NCBI GenBank assembly: GCA_020629375.1
Contig: JAHDDK010000016.1
Span: 1 to 64,000 of the forward strand
Origin: Acidimicrobiales bacterium
GTDB lineage: Bacteria; Actinomycetota; Acidimicrobiia; Acidimicrobiales; SHLQ01
DNA: 64,000 bases
Reading direction: 5' to 3'
The position numbers and the translations under genes were made by a program. Positions 42,209 through 51,037 of the stretch are shown piece by piece (the first letter of the stretch is position 1; each line of letters opens with the position of its first letter). The notes beneath the pieces are model-generated. The model was given only the letters and a program-made list of their open reading frames with translations, did not search any database and had not been told where the DNA came from.

Positions 42209-43369
42209 ATGTACCGGCTCGCCTTGGTGACGTACGGGATCCTCGTGTCGTCAGCGGGAGTGACCTTCGTCTTTCTCGAAGACATCGAGAGCGACTTCGG
42301 GATCGGAGCGCTCGGTGTCGGCGCAGTGTCATCGATCGGGTTCGTCGTCACCCTGCTCGTGGCACTGCTCGTGTCGCCGCTCGGGGATCGTGGTCATGTC
42401 ATGGCCATCGGGGCAGTCGGGATCGCGACAGGGATCGGCGGGAACCTCTGGCTCGGCGTCGCCGACGAGCTTTGGAGCCTTCTCGCCGCCCGCGCGATTG
42501 CATCGTTTGGGCTCGGCGCATTCGGCGTGGCGACGCGCAAGGCGCTGATCGGCGAATCGCCCGACGGCAGCGGTGAGATGCTCGGCTCGCTCGTGTCGTT
42601 CGCAGTTGGCGGCTTTCTCCTGGGTCCCGCTCTTGGCTCCGTCCTCGAAGGCTTCGGCGGAATATGGGTGCCCTACACCGCAATCGCCGTGGCGCTCGCC
42701 ATCGTCGCATTGCCCGTCTTGCGTTGGCTCGGCGCCGCGCCGATCGCCGTCTCGCACACGAACGCCGCCTCGATGCTCCCGTGGCTTCGCCGCCCACGAG
42801 TCCGAGCGGCCGCAGCGGCACAGGCCGCCGTGTTCTTCAACATCGGTGTGTTCGACTCGACCGTCGACGAGTACCTCACGTCGCTTGGCGTCTCCAACAA
42901 TGGCGTGGCCCTCGTCCTCATCGTCGTCGGATCGCCGTTGCTGATCGTCCCGACATTCGCCGGACGAGCGGCGGACTCCGCCCAACAACCGCACCGTCTG
43001 CTGCTTGTTGCCTTGTTCCTGTTTGTCCCCATCGTTGCGCTCATCGGCGTGTTCGAGACGCTCATCGCGTTCATGGTCTTTGCGTTCTGTCAGACCTTCA
43101 TGGAGAGCGTCATCTTTCCCTCGAGCGCCCGGGTCGTGATCGACGAAACCGGCGCCGAGGAATCCGCGATCGGCACGGGCCTGCTCGACGCCGTCGGCCA
43201 GATCGCTGCGGCGGGATCGGCATTGGCTGCGCCGACGCTCTTCGATCTCGCCGGTGGCCCGATCGGTTCCTTCGGCATGTCGGCCGGAGTGGCCGCGGCC
43301 CTCCTCGCGTACGCCGCCTCTCAGGTTCGGCTCACCACCAAGACCGAGGTCACGCCGGTCCGACCGTGA
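42209..43369 (+). CDS. MFS transporter
   Basis: A 386-residue protein with about 12 membrane segments (for example LALVTYGILVSSAGVTFVFL near the start and LLLVALFLFVPIVALIGVF in the second half). TAGCGT six bases before the ATG marks a leaderless start. Substrate not evident. It heads a run of four plus-strand genes for membrane or exported proteins. Confidence 0.88.
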   Translation: MYRLALVTYGILVSSAGVTFVFLEDIESDFGIGALGVGAVSSIGFVVTLLVALLVSPLGDRGHVMAIGAVGIATGIGGNLWLGVADELWSLLAARAIASFGLGAFGVATRKALIGESPDGSGEMLGSLVSFAVGGFLLGPALGSVLEGFGGIWVPYTAIAVALAIVALPVLRWLGAAPIAVSHTNAASMLPWLRRPRVRAAAAAQAAVFFNIGVFDSTVDEYLTSLGVSNNGVALVLIVVGSPLLIVPTFAGRAADSAQQPHRLLLVALFLFVPIVALIGVFETLIAFMVFAFCQTFMESVIFPSSARVVIDETGAEESAIGTGLLDAVGQIAAAGSALAAPTLFDLAGGPIGSFGMSAGVAAALLAYAASQVRLTTKTEVTPVRP

Positions 43370-43400
43370 CGAACCTGCTCCGGCCGGTACCGTGACGTTC

Positions 43401-43940
43401 GTGCGGCGTATCGACACCCTCCTACTCACCGGCGTCGGCGTCCTCGTCGTGCACCAGGTGAGCTACGCGCTGAACGCGCTCACCGGGTCCGAATCGAGCA
43501 TCGCGCACGGCCATCTCGGGCCCCTGTGGCTCGTTGCGTCGATCGCCGCGGTCGCCGGACTGGCACGGTCAGCGGTCCAAAGCATCCAAGGTCGCGGACT
43601 CGAGATCTCTCCAGTCTCACTGATGATCGCCATCATCGGCGCCTACACCGTTCTCGAATCGGCCGAACGGATCGCCGGTGGGCTCGGGGCCACGACCGTA
43701 TTCGGTGAGGCGGTCTTCTGGATCGGCCTTGTCGCCGCGCCTCTCGTCGCCTGTGTCTTGTCCGCAGCGGTCGCTCGCCTGGCAGACGCCATCGCGGCGC
43801 TGGTCGAGTCACCAGCGCCGAAACCGCAGTCTGCGGCACCGTCCACAACTCCCAGGCGACTGCTGTCGACGCCAGCTCGACTGGCTGGATTTGGCAACTC
43901 ACAGTCTTGGCGCGGTCCGCCCGTCCGCATCGTTTTCTGA
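43401..43940 (+). CDS. four-helix membrane protein
   Basis: A 179-residue protein with about four membrane segments (LLLTGVGVLVVHQVSYAL; LWLVASIAAVAGLA; SLMIAIIGAYTVLESAERI; VFWIGLVAAPLVACVLSA) and a Pro/Ser-rich cytoplasmic or outer tail. The GTG at 43401 is chosen because TACCGT lies seven bases upstream; GTG 43392 would add three residues. It precedes the His-rich lipoprotein and may share its function. No family is recognised. Confidence 0.72.
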   Translation: MRRIDTLLLTGVGVLVVHQVSYALNALTGSESSIAHGHLGPLWLVASIAAVAGLARSAVQSIQGRGLEISPVSLMIAIIGAYTVLESAERIAGGLGATTVFGEAVFWIGLVAAPLVACVLSAAVARLADAIAALVESPAPKPQSAAPSTTPRRLLSTPARLAGFGNSQSWRGPPVRIVF

Positions 43941-44020
43941 CCTCTCCGGGCGCTGTCGCGCCCACTCGGCGCCCGACGGGTGCCGAGACCCGAAACGATG
44001 ATCGAAAGGACCCACCCGAG

Positions 44021-44980
44021 ATGCAACTCTCACGACTGCGCCTGCTCGGCGCACTCTTCGCCATGGCGCTGCTCGCCGCTGCTTGCGGTAGCGATGCCAC
44101 CCCGACCGAAACCGCAGCCGAGGCCGATGCCCCGGCGGCAACCAACGAAGACGACTCGACCGAGGCCGCCGACCCGGCCACCGACGACGACGCCATGGAC
44201 GACGACGCCATGGACGAACATGACGCCGACCACGGCGACGACAGCGACGAGGATCACGACCACGGAGATCACGACCACGAGGGGCACGGCTCGCTCGCCG
44301 AGGTCGCGGAGGGCGATCCCATCCCCGGCGTCGACGTCTCGTTCGCCGAAACCGACGATCCCGGCATGTTCATGATGACCGTGACGCTAACGAACTTCAC
44401 CATCACCCCCGACAACGTCGACGGCGATTCGGTACCTAACGAAGGGCACATGCATCTCCTCATCGACGGCGAGAAGCTCGAACGTTTCTATGAGACCGAA
44501 CGGATGATCGCGGTGCCCGAAGGCGAGCATCTCGTCGAAGTCGAGCTCAACACTAACGACCATGCCGCGTGGGCGGTCGATGGCGTCGCGATCCGCGCGG
44601 GCGAAACGCTCGCTGGATCCGGGGAGGCGATGACCGACGACGGGCATGACCACGACGACGATCACGACCACTCGAACGCAAACGCAGCGATCGAAGAGGG
44701 ACTCTCCCCCGATGACGCGACCGTGATGGTCACCGCCGCATTCACCGGCGGCAAGGTCGACACCGAGAGCGATCGCGTTGAGGTGAGCCTCGGCGACATC
44801 GTGATGGTCACTGTCGCGAGCGACGTGGACGAGGAAGTCCACGTCCATGGCTACGACATCCTCGCTGACGTCGGACCAGACGCCGACGGCGTGATCCTCT
44901 TCACCGCTGATGTGCCCGGTCGCTTCGAGATCGAGTTCGAGACGTCGCGGGCGTTCATCGCCGAGATCGTCGTCTCCTGA
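44021..44980 (+). CDS. His/Asp-rich lipoprotein with cupredoxin-like C-terminal domain
   Basis: A 319-residue lipoprotein (signal, lipobox LLAAACGS). Residues about 55-95 and again near 210 are clusters of His, Asp and Glu (DHDHGDHDHEGH type), strongly metal-binding in character. The C-terminal 100 residues (DIVMVTVASDVDEEVHVHGYD, VILFTADVPGRFEIEFE) look like a cupredoxin or EfeO-type beta fold. It is coupled to the next membrane protein (5-bp gap). A metal-capture role at the cell surface is the likely reading; the metal cannot be told from sequence. Confidence 0.78.
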   Translation: MQLSRLRLLGALFAMALLAAACGSDATPTETAAEADAPAATNEDDSTEAADPATDDDAMDDDAMDEHDADHGDDSDEDHDHGDHDHEGHGSLAEVAEGDPIPGVDVSFAETDDPGMFMMTVTLTNFTITPDNVDGDSVPNEGHMHLLIDGEKLERFYETERMIAVPEGEHLVEVELNTNDHAAWAVDGVAIRAGETLAGSGEAMTDDGHDHDDDHDHSNANAAIEEGLSPDDATVMVTAAFTGGKVDTESDRVEVSLGDIVMVTVASDVDEEVHVHGYDILADVGPDADGVILFTADVPGRFEIEFETSRAFIAEIVVS

Positions 44981-44985
44981 TCGAC

Positions 44986-46308
44986 GTGGTCGATCCGATC
45001 CATCTTCTGGCCCATGGGGTCGGATCGCGCGGAACGCTTCCGTTGCCGCTGTGGCAGTTCAGTTGGGCTGCCGCAGCGGCACTGGTGCTCTCGTTCGTTG
45101 CGCTTGGTGCGCTCTGGAAGAGCCCGAAGCTCGCTGCCGACGCGCCCGTGTTCGTCGTGCCCGGCTCGGCGGCACTCGTCACGATCGGCACCTGGCTGCT
45201 GCGGATCATTGGGCTCGCGCTGTTCGGGCTCACCTTGGGCGCCGCGCTGTTCGGTGAGGACATCCCGGGCGAGAAGGTGAACCTGGCGCCGGTCACGATC
45301 TACGTGATGCTGTGGGTGTTCATTCCGATCGTGTCGGCGCTCGTCGGCGACATCTGGAAGGCTCTCAATCCGTTCCGGACGCTGGCGCTGGTCATGCCCC
45401 GAATCGGCGAGGTCCCCGCTCCCCCACATCGGTGGATCGCTGCGGCCACCCTCTTCGGGTTCTTGTTCGTCGAGCTCGTGCACCCATCGGGCGACTCACC
45501 TCGCATCCTCGGCTGGGCGATGCTCGTATACACGTTGCTGATGATCGGCGGCCTCCTTCGCCACGGCGAAGAATGGCTCGATCGGGCCGACGGACTCGAC
45601 GTGTTGTTCGGGCTGACCGCGGCCATGGCCCCGATCGCTGTGCGCAACGGCTCCCTCGTTCTCCGGCGGCCCCTCTCGGGGCTCTCTTCGGTGACTGTGC
45701 TGCCCGGGACGACTATGGCCATCTTGATCGTGCTCGGCGGGACCAGCTTCGACGGCTTCTCCGAGAGTCCGATCTTCACCGACATCATCGGCCGGCCGAC
45801 GGGCTGGGGCGCCGTGCCACCCAAGACCATCGGCATCATCGTGATGATCGCCATCGCGGCATTGCTCTACTGGATCGGAGCCCGAACAACCGCTCGGGTG
45901 ACCGGAATCTCGCACCAGGATGCCGCCGACGCGTTCGGGCCGTCGCTGATGCCGATCGTGTGGGCGTATGTGATCGCCCACTACGCCCAGTTGCTCGTCG
46001 ATCAGTCGCAGTCGTTCTGGTTCCGACTGTCCAACCCATACGGCCGGACGAACGTCGACGGCAGCCCGGCGACAGATTGGTTCGGTGCGGCGACCGGCGA
46101 GGTCGACCTCACGCTGATCGACGTCGACCTGGTCGCCTGGATCCAAGCGGTCTCGATCGTGGTCGGCCACGTGCTCGCCGTTCTTTACGCCCACGATCTC
46201 GCCGTCGGCCGCTTCGCAGCGCGTGACGCCGCCCGAAGTCAGCAGACGATGCTGGTCGTCATGGTCTGCTATTCGATCGCCGGGCTCTGGCTCCTGTTCT
46301 CGGCCTGA
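44986..46308 (+). CDS. polytopic membrane protein, fenitrothion-hydrolase-like
   Basis: A 440-residue protein with about 11 hydrophobic segments, starting at a GTG 5 bp after the lipoprotein stop. The overall plan and segments such as WVFIPIVSALVGDIWKALNPF and GISHQDAADAFGPSLMPIVWAY recall proteins annotated as fenitrothion hydrolase (FedA/FedB type) in actinobacteria. Whether such proteins hydrolyse organophosphates in general is unclear. The tight link to a metal-binding lipoprotein suggests a metal-related membrane function instead. Confidence 0.7.
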   Translation: MVDPIHLLAHGVGSRGTLPLPLWQFSWAAAAALVLSFVALGALWKSPKLAADAPVFVVPGSAALVTIGTWLLRIIGLALFGLTLGAALFGEDIPGEKVNLAPVTIYVMLWVFIPIVSALVGDIWKALNPFRTLALVMPRIGEVPAPPHRWIAAATLFGFLFVELVHPSGDSPRILGWAMLVYTLLMIGGLLRHGEEWLDRADGLDVLFGLTAAMAPIAVRNGSLVLRRPLSGLSSVTVLPGTTMAILIVLGGTSFDGFSESPIFTDIIGRPTGWGAVPPKTIGIIVMIAIAALLYWIGARTTARVTGISHQDAADAFGPSLMPIVWAYVIAHYAQLLVDQSQSFWFRLSNPYGRTNVDGSPATDWFGAATGEVDLTLIDVDLVAWIQAVSIVVGHVLAVLYAHDLAVGRFAARDAARSQQTMLVVMVCYSIAGLWLLFSA

Positions 46309-46315
46309 GCTCTGG

Positions 46316-46816
46316 TCAACGAAGCAGCGTTGCGTGGCAGGTCGAAATCACACCGGGTCGGGCGGTGTCGTCGAGGACGCGACCAACGCCAATCTCGGTG
46401 GTCGCCGTGTCGGGCGCCCACGAAGTCGTTTCGACCCATGTGCTTGTGGACGCGACCCGTTCGCCATCCGGATTGCGGTACTCGATCTCGAGAACCACGC
46501 CGTCCCACTCCACGACCTCGGGTTCGAAAGCGATGAGCGCTGCTGGCATGACGGTCAGCGTCATTGGACCGCCGGTGCAGGCGAACTCCGACGCCCCGAG
46601 GAAGTGGTCGGCGGCCGTCGGCCCTTCGACACGAGAAGACACTGCCGGAATCGCCAGAACGGCGCCGACCACGAGCGTGACAACAATGAACGCCATCGCC
46701 ATGAGTAGGATGCGGTTGTCGCCTTGGGCGTTGCGATAACGGATGCCGTTTCCCGAGCGTTCGGACCCGTCGGGGTATGCCGCGTACGTAAAGCCGGACG
46801 GAGGGTCGAGCTTCAT
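46316..46816 (-). CDS. small single-pass membrane protein of unknown function
   Basis: A 166-residue protein: short cytoplasmic N-terminus with FTYAAYPDGSERSG, one membrane segment (ILLMAMAFIVVTLVVGAVLA, about 36-55) and an outer domain of about 105 residues with two Cys. Convergent with the polytopic gene (7 bp). Just upstream, in another frame, 46815-46869 encodes a near copy of its N-terminal motif ending in a stop that overlaps this ATG, suggesting a truncated relative. No family is recognised. Confidence 0.68.
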   Translation of the reverse strand: MKLDPPSGFTYAAYPDGSERSGNGIRYRNAQGDNRILLMAMAFIVVTLVVGAVLAIPAVSSRVEGPTAADHFLGASEFACTGGPMTLTVMPAALIAFEPEVVEWDGVVLEIEYRNPDGERVASTSTWVETTSWAPDTATTEIGVGRVLDDTARPGVISTCHATLLR

Positions 46817-46991
46817 GTCACCACCGAGTCGCGTTCGGAGCCGTCCGGAAAAGCGGCATAGGTGATCAACGATGGCAGGGGGCTGGCACGGTTCCTTCTT
46901 TCGGGTTTGCTGTGTGTCGGAGCGCGGAAGCCACTCGTCCCGACACATCTCTATATTGACCCCTTTTGAGATGGAGGTCAATAGAAACCGG

Positions 46992-47645
46992 CTAGTCACA
47001 CAGTTTCTGCATCGCGGTGTATGGCGCGGTGTCGACTCCAGAGGCATGCAGCCCAACGAGCTCGTCGACCAACGATCGCTCGCTGTCGGATCGGACCGAC
47101 ACCGGTGGTGCTGGCCACCAGTCGGTTTGCTCGACCACCTCGAGCCCTTCGTGCTGCTCAGAGACCCACACCGACGAATCGATCGAGACCACGTCGACCG
47201 CTCCGCTCCGGAGGAGCTCGAGGCTCTGCGCGTGACCGCCCGTGAGCACAATCGACGAGTGATCGTCGACCGAGCGACCGGACCGTTCCAGGTGGATTCG
47301 GTAGGCATGCCAGCCCGACCACGAGCCGTACTCGTTCACCCCGACTCGGCCTGTCGTCCACCGTTCGGCGTCGTCGCCTTCGCGCGCGACGATGACGCTG
47401 CGGTATCGGCCGTCCTCGAATCCGTCCAGCGACGGAACCCCGACCGGGACCAGGGGAACCCCGTCGACGATGAGTTCGGCGGTCAACAATCCGCAGGCCC
47501 AGACGACGTCGAAGGCTCCCCGACGCACGCCGGCCAGCCGCTCGTCCCACGGTTGTTCGGCATCGAACGACCACCCATCGGCGGCCGCCACGGCTTCGTG
47601 GAGCAGCCGTTCGGTATTTGCCGCAAGAAGTGTCGTTGCACGCAT
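46992..47645 (-). CDS. PhnD-like substrate-binding-fold protein
   Basis: A 217-residue protein whose sequence (RRGAFDVVWACGLLTAELIVDG, then LTGGHAQSLELLRSGAVDVVSID) matches the type 2 binding fold of phosphonate/phosphite ABC binding proteins (PhnD). It is shorter than transporter versions (about 280) and has no signal peptide, so it may work in the cytoplasm as a sensor or enzyme. The ATG has TACGAT six bases upstream. It is divergent from the haloperoxidase with only 38 bp between start codons. Confidence 0.75.
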   Translation of the reverse strand: MRATTLLAANTERLLHEAVAAADGWSFDAEQPWDERLAGVRRGAFDVVWACGLLTAELIVDGVPLVPVGVPSLDGFEDGRYRSVIVAREGDDAERWTTGRVGVNEYGSWSGWHAYRIHLERSGRSVDDHSSIVLTGGHAQSLELLRSGAVDVVSIDSSVWVSEQHEGLEVVEQTDWWPAPPVSVRSDSERSLVDELVGLHASGVDTAPYTAMQKLCD

Positions 47646-47683
47646 GCAACGATCGTATGACGACCCAGCGATAACGTTGATGG
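47646..47683. promoter_or_regulatory. 38-bp divergent leaderless promoter pair
   Basis: TACGAT on the minus strand (plus 47652-47657) lies six bases before the PhnD-like ATG, and TAACGT on the plus strand (47672-47677) lies six bases before the haloperoxidase GTG. The two -10 boxes are only 14 bp apart, so the two polymerases would compete. Confidence 0.65.
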
Positions 47684-49513
47684 GTGTCTATTGACCGCCA
47701 GCGGCAACCCCGATGGATCCCGCTGATGATCGCCGCCTTGGTGACGGCATTCTCGATCGGATCGTGTGGCTTTGGCGAGCCGATCGCCATCTGCAGCGAC
47801 GGGCTCGACGGCCAGAGTGTCGCCCGGCGTTGGAACGAGCAGGTTCTCGATGCGATTCGGCGAGACACACCCGCCCCGACCGTGCATGCCCGCAATCTCC
47901 TTCATTCATCAACGGCGATGTGGGACGCCTGGGCGGCATACGACGACGCCGTCAACGCCGCCTACATCGACCGTACGATCGGCGGGAACGACGACGACCG
48001 GGCCGTCACGATTTCGTGGGCCGCCCACACCGTCCTCACCGCTCGGTACCGCAACGCCGTCGGTGGGGCGGAGTCCCTGTCGGCCTTCGACGAGGAGCTC
48101 CGGACACAGTGCCTAGATCCACAAGATGCGTCGGGACCTCCCGCGGCGCTCGGCGTCGACATCGGCGAGGCCACTATCGAGCGGTTCGTGGACGACGGCG
48201 CGCTTGAGCTCGATGGGTATCTCGATCTTGGATACGTCCCGGCCAATCGTCCCCTCGTGGTCGCCGAACCAGGCACCGACGCCGACGATCCCGACCGCTG
48301 GCAACCGCTTCAGCTCGAAGAGTCCGTCACGCAGAACGAACAGTCACAGATCGTTCCGCTACAGAGCTACATCGGCCCACATTGGGGGTTTGTCGAACCG
48401 TTCGCCATGGATCAAAGCGACGACGGGCTCCCAGTTGCGATCGAGGCACTTCCGACGGTCGCCGACGATCTGACGACGGTGGCCGAACAAGTCCTCGACG
48501 TCCTGCGATTTCAGCGTCGCCTTGACGACAGGGTGAACTCCACCATCGACGCGGGACCCGCCTCGATCGGCAACAACTCGATCGGCACGAACGACGGCAC
48601 CGGACATGCGCAGAACCCGACCACTGGCCTCCCCTACGAACCGAACCCGATGACCGAAGCGGACTTCGGCCGAGTGATCGCCGAATTCTGGGCAGACGGG
48701 CCCAGCTCGGAGACGCCGCCAGGGCATTGGAACACGGTCGCCAACGAGGTCGCTGACCATCCCGAGCTCGATCTCCGGTTCGGTGGCACCGGCGAACCGC
48801 TGTCGCGGCTCGAATGGGATCTGCGGATGTATCTCACCCTCAATGGCGCAATGCACGACTCCGCGATCGCCGCGTGGGGCGCGAAACGAACCTTCGACTC
48901 GTCTCGACCGATCACTCTCATCCGCTGGATGGCCGGGCGCGGACAATCGAGCGATCCGAACCTCCCGGCCTTCGACCCACAAGGCCTCCCGCTCGAATCA
49001 GACATCGTCGAAGTGGTCACCGACGAAACCGCAGGCGACCGCCATAGCGGCTTCACACCGGGCACCGTCGTCGCTCGGGCGTGGGCCGGACACGAGACGC
49101 TGCACGACGATGCCGATGAGATTCGCTGGATCGACGCGACGACGTGGGTGCCGTATCAGCTCGACACTTTTGTCACGCCGTCGTTCCCGGGATACGTATC
49201 GGGGCACAGCACGTTCTCCCGGGCGGGCGCCGAGGTACTCACCGCAATCACCGGATCGCCGTACTTCCCCGGCGGCCTCGGCACGTGGACCGCGCCAGCC
49301 GGGTGGCTCCGATTCGACGACGGCCCGGAAACCGATGTCCAACTCCAGTGGGCGACGTACCAGGACGCGGCCGACCAGGCCGGGGTGTCCCGCATCCACG
49401 GCGGAATCCACATCGCTGCCGACGACACGGTTGGCCGCTCCCTTGGAGCGACCGTCGCCGAATCGGCCATCGACAAAGCGTTCGCAATCGTCGGTGCAAC
49501 GGCCGACCGCTGA
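47684..49513 (+). CDS. vanadium-dependent haloperoxidase-like (PAP2 superfamily) lipoprotein
   Basis: A 609-residue protein with a membrane-export segment and lipobox-like IGSCGFG near residue 28. The C-terminal part has the vanadate/phosphate-binding motifs of the PAP2/haloperoxidase fold: YLTLNGAMHDSAIAAWGAKR, SGHSTFSRAGAEV (the SGH motif) and GGIHIAADDTVGRSLGA. The large helical N-terminal part is typical of haloperoxidases rather than simple PAP2 phosphatases. Halogenating activity is inferred from family only; a phosphatase is the alternative. Leaderless GTG start. Confidence 0.85.
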   Translation: MSIDRQRQPRWIPLMIAALVTAFSIGSCGFGEPIAICSDGLDGQSVARRWNEQVLDAIRRDTPAPTVHARNLLHSSTAMWDAWAAYDDAVNAAYIDRTIGGNDDDRAVTISWAAHTVLTARYRNAVGGAESLSAFDEELRTQCLDPQDASGPPAALGVDIGEATIERFVDDGALELDGYLDLGYVPANRPLVVAEPGTDADDPDRWQPLQLEESVTQNEQSQIVPLQSYIGPHWGFVEPFAMDQSDDGLPVAIEALPTVADDLTTVAEQVLDVLRFQRRLDDRVNSTIDAGPASIGNNSIGTNDGTGHAQNPTTGLPYEPNPMTEADFGRVIAEFWADGPSSETPPGHWNTVANEVADHPELDLRFGGTGEPLSRLEWDLRMYLTLNGAMHDSAIAAWGAKRTFDSSRPITLIRWMAGRGQSSDPNLPAFDPQGLPLESDIVEVVTDETAGDRHSGFTPGTVVARAWAGHETLHDDADEIRWIDATTWVPYQLDTFVTPSFPGYVSGHSTFSRAGAEVLTAITGSPYFPGGLGTWTAPAGWLRFDDGPETDVQLQWATYQDAADQAGVSRIHGGIHIAADDTVGRSLGATVAESAIDKAFAIVGATADR

Positions 49514-49546
49514 GCTCGGTCCCCGACCTTTGCCGATGATCCTGCC

Positions 49547-51037
49547 CTAGACCCAGGGGCTGTTCGAGTTCGTGCTGCCGAATGTGGCGTTGTTGGCGAA
49601 CCGTGACGCAGCGAACGGCTTGAGTTCGTTGGGCGTCGTCCCATGGACGAGCTGGTCGGCAACGAGCTTGCCGACGCCGATCATCTTGAAGCCGTGGTTG
49701 GAGTCCGCAATCACATACGCGTTGTCCTGGACGTGGTCGAAGATCGGCACGTTGTCTGCCGTGAACGCGCCGATGCCGCCGTTGCGACGCTGCTTGAACC
49801 ACGGTCCGATTCCCTCAAACCGTTCGAAGAGCATCTCCAAGGTCGCCGTGTAATACGGAGCGAACCAGTCGTCGGCCTGGTACCGGTCGTTGAGGTGACC
49901 GTAGGGCTCTTGCTCCTCGTCCGACGTCAGCTTGATGGGGATGGTTCCGCCCTGGATTCCGGGTACTCCGACACGTTCGGCGGCATACCGGAGATAGGTG
50001 TAGACGTGGTCTTGGATCATCTCGCCGTCGGGCCCGTAGACCGGCGTGTCCATCAACTCGACGTGGAGCACCGGCGAGTCCTTCTGGTCGGCCGTGCGAA
50101 AATCGACGCCCGGCGGAAGGACGACTTCGCCCTCGAGGAGGCGCCAGTACGTCCACATTGGGGCGTCATCGACCACGGTGCCATCGGGGTACGTGAGGTC
50201 GGTGCGGTCGTTCCCACCGAGCCATTCCCAGTGGTGCGGCGTCCAGGCGCCGGCGCCGACGACCACCTGCTCGCACGAGATCGTCCCGTCGGAGGTCTCG
50301 ACGGCGGTCACCGAACCCGACGCGTCGGTGACGTAGCCGTTGACGGTCGTGCCGTAGACCCGCTGCACACCCCATTGGCGACACTTCTGATCCAGCCCCC
50401 ACATGACCATGTGGGTTCCGGCGTATCCAGAGCGCAACTCGTGCAGGGCAACATGTGCCGAGCCCATCTTGAAGTCGGGCCAGATGCCTTTCAGAAACGA
50501 CTCGGCCTCTGCCCCCACGTACAGATCCGATCGGAACCCCGAGTCGTTCTGCGACTGGTGAATTTGGTGGTACTCGTCGACCTGATTCTTCTCCCCCACC
50601 GAGATGTAACCGACCTGTTGGAAGCCGAGGTTGACCGGATCGGACTCCCAGACCTCAACGCTCGCTCGCAGAATCGCGTGAAGCGGGCCGGTCATGTACA
50701 TGTTTCGCACGCAGCCACACGCCAATCCGGTTGCACCGGCGCCCGGCCCTTGCTTGTCGATGAGCACGACGTCGGCTCCGGAGCCTTTGCCGCTCTCGGT
50801 CAGCGCCTTTGCGAGGTGGAAGGCGGTCGACATGCCATGGATTCCGGCTCCGACGACCACGAACTTCGCCGACGCAGGGAGTTCATCCGTCGCCGAGGTG
50901 GGGGCCACCGCCGGGTTTGCCAACATGCCGTCGATCTCTTCGGGGAGCGGACGGTCCTGGAACGGATACCACTGGTTATGGTCCGTCGGGTTGGGGACGT
51001 TGGGTCCCGTGGGTCCGGGTGTGTCGGTGACGGTCAT
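49547..51037 (-). CDS. FAD-dependent oxidoreductase (DAO family)
   Basis: A 496-residue protein. The FAD-binding Rossmann motif VVVGAGIHGMSTAFHLA begins near residue 60, after a 55-residue N-terminal extension with no export signal. The C-terminal GGIGAFTADNVPIFD and NAYVIADSNHGFKMIGVGK are the usual FAD-proximal segments of glycine-oxidase or sarcosine-oxidase-like enzymes. Cys residues in LACGCVRNMY could take part in covalent flavin or substrate binding. The ATG overlaps the stop of the preceding gene (ATGA), so the two are coupled. It probably oxidises an amine or N-methyl amino acid. Confidence 0.88.
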   Translation of the reverse strand: MTVTDTPGPTGPNVPNPTDHNQWYPFQDRPLPEEIDGMLANPAVAPTSATDELPASAKFVVVGAGIHGMSTAFHLAKALTESGKGSGADVVLIDKQGPGAGATGLACGCVRNMYMTGPLHAILRASVEVWESDPVNLGFQQVGYISVGEKNQVDEYHQIHQSQNDSGFRSDLYVGAEAESFLKGIWPDFKMGSAHVALHELRSGYAGTHMVMWGLDQKCRQWGVQRVYGTTVNGYVTDASGSVTAVETSDGTISCEQVVVGAGAWTPHHWEWLGGNDRTDLTYPDGTVVDDAPMWTYWRLLEGEVVLPPGVDFRTADQKDSPVLHVELMDTPVYGPDGEMIQDHVYTYLRYAAERVGVPGIQGGTIPIKLTSDEEQEPYGHLNDRYQADDWFAPYYTATLEMLFERFEGIGPWFKQRRNGGIGAFTADNVPIFDHVQDNAYVIADSNHGFKMIGVGKLVADQLVHGTTPNELKPFAASRFANNATFGSTNSNSPWV

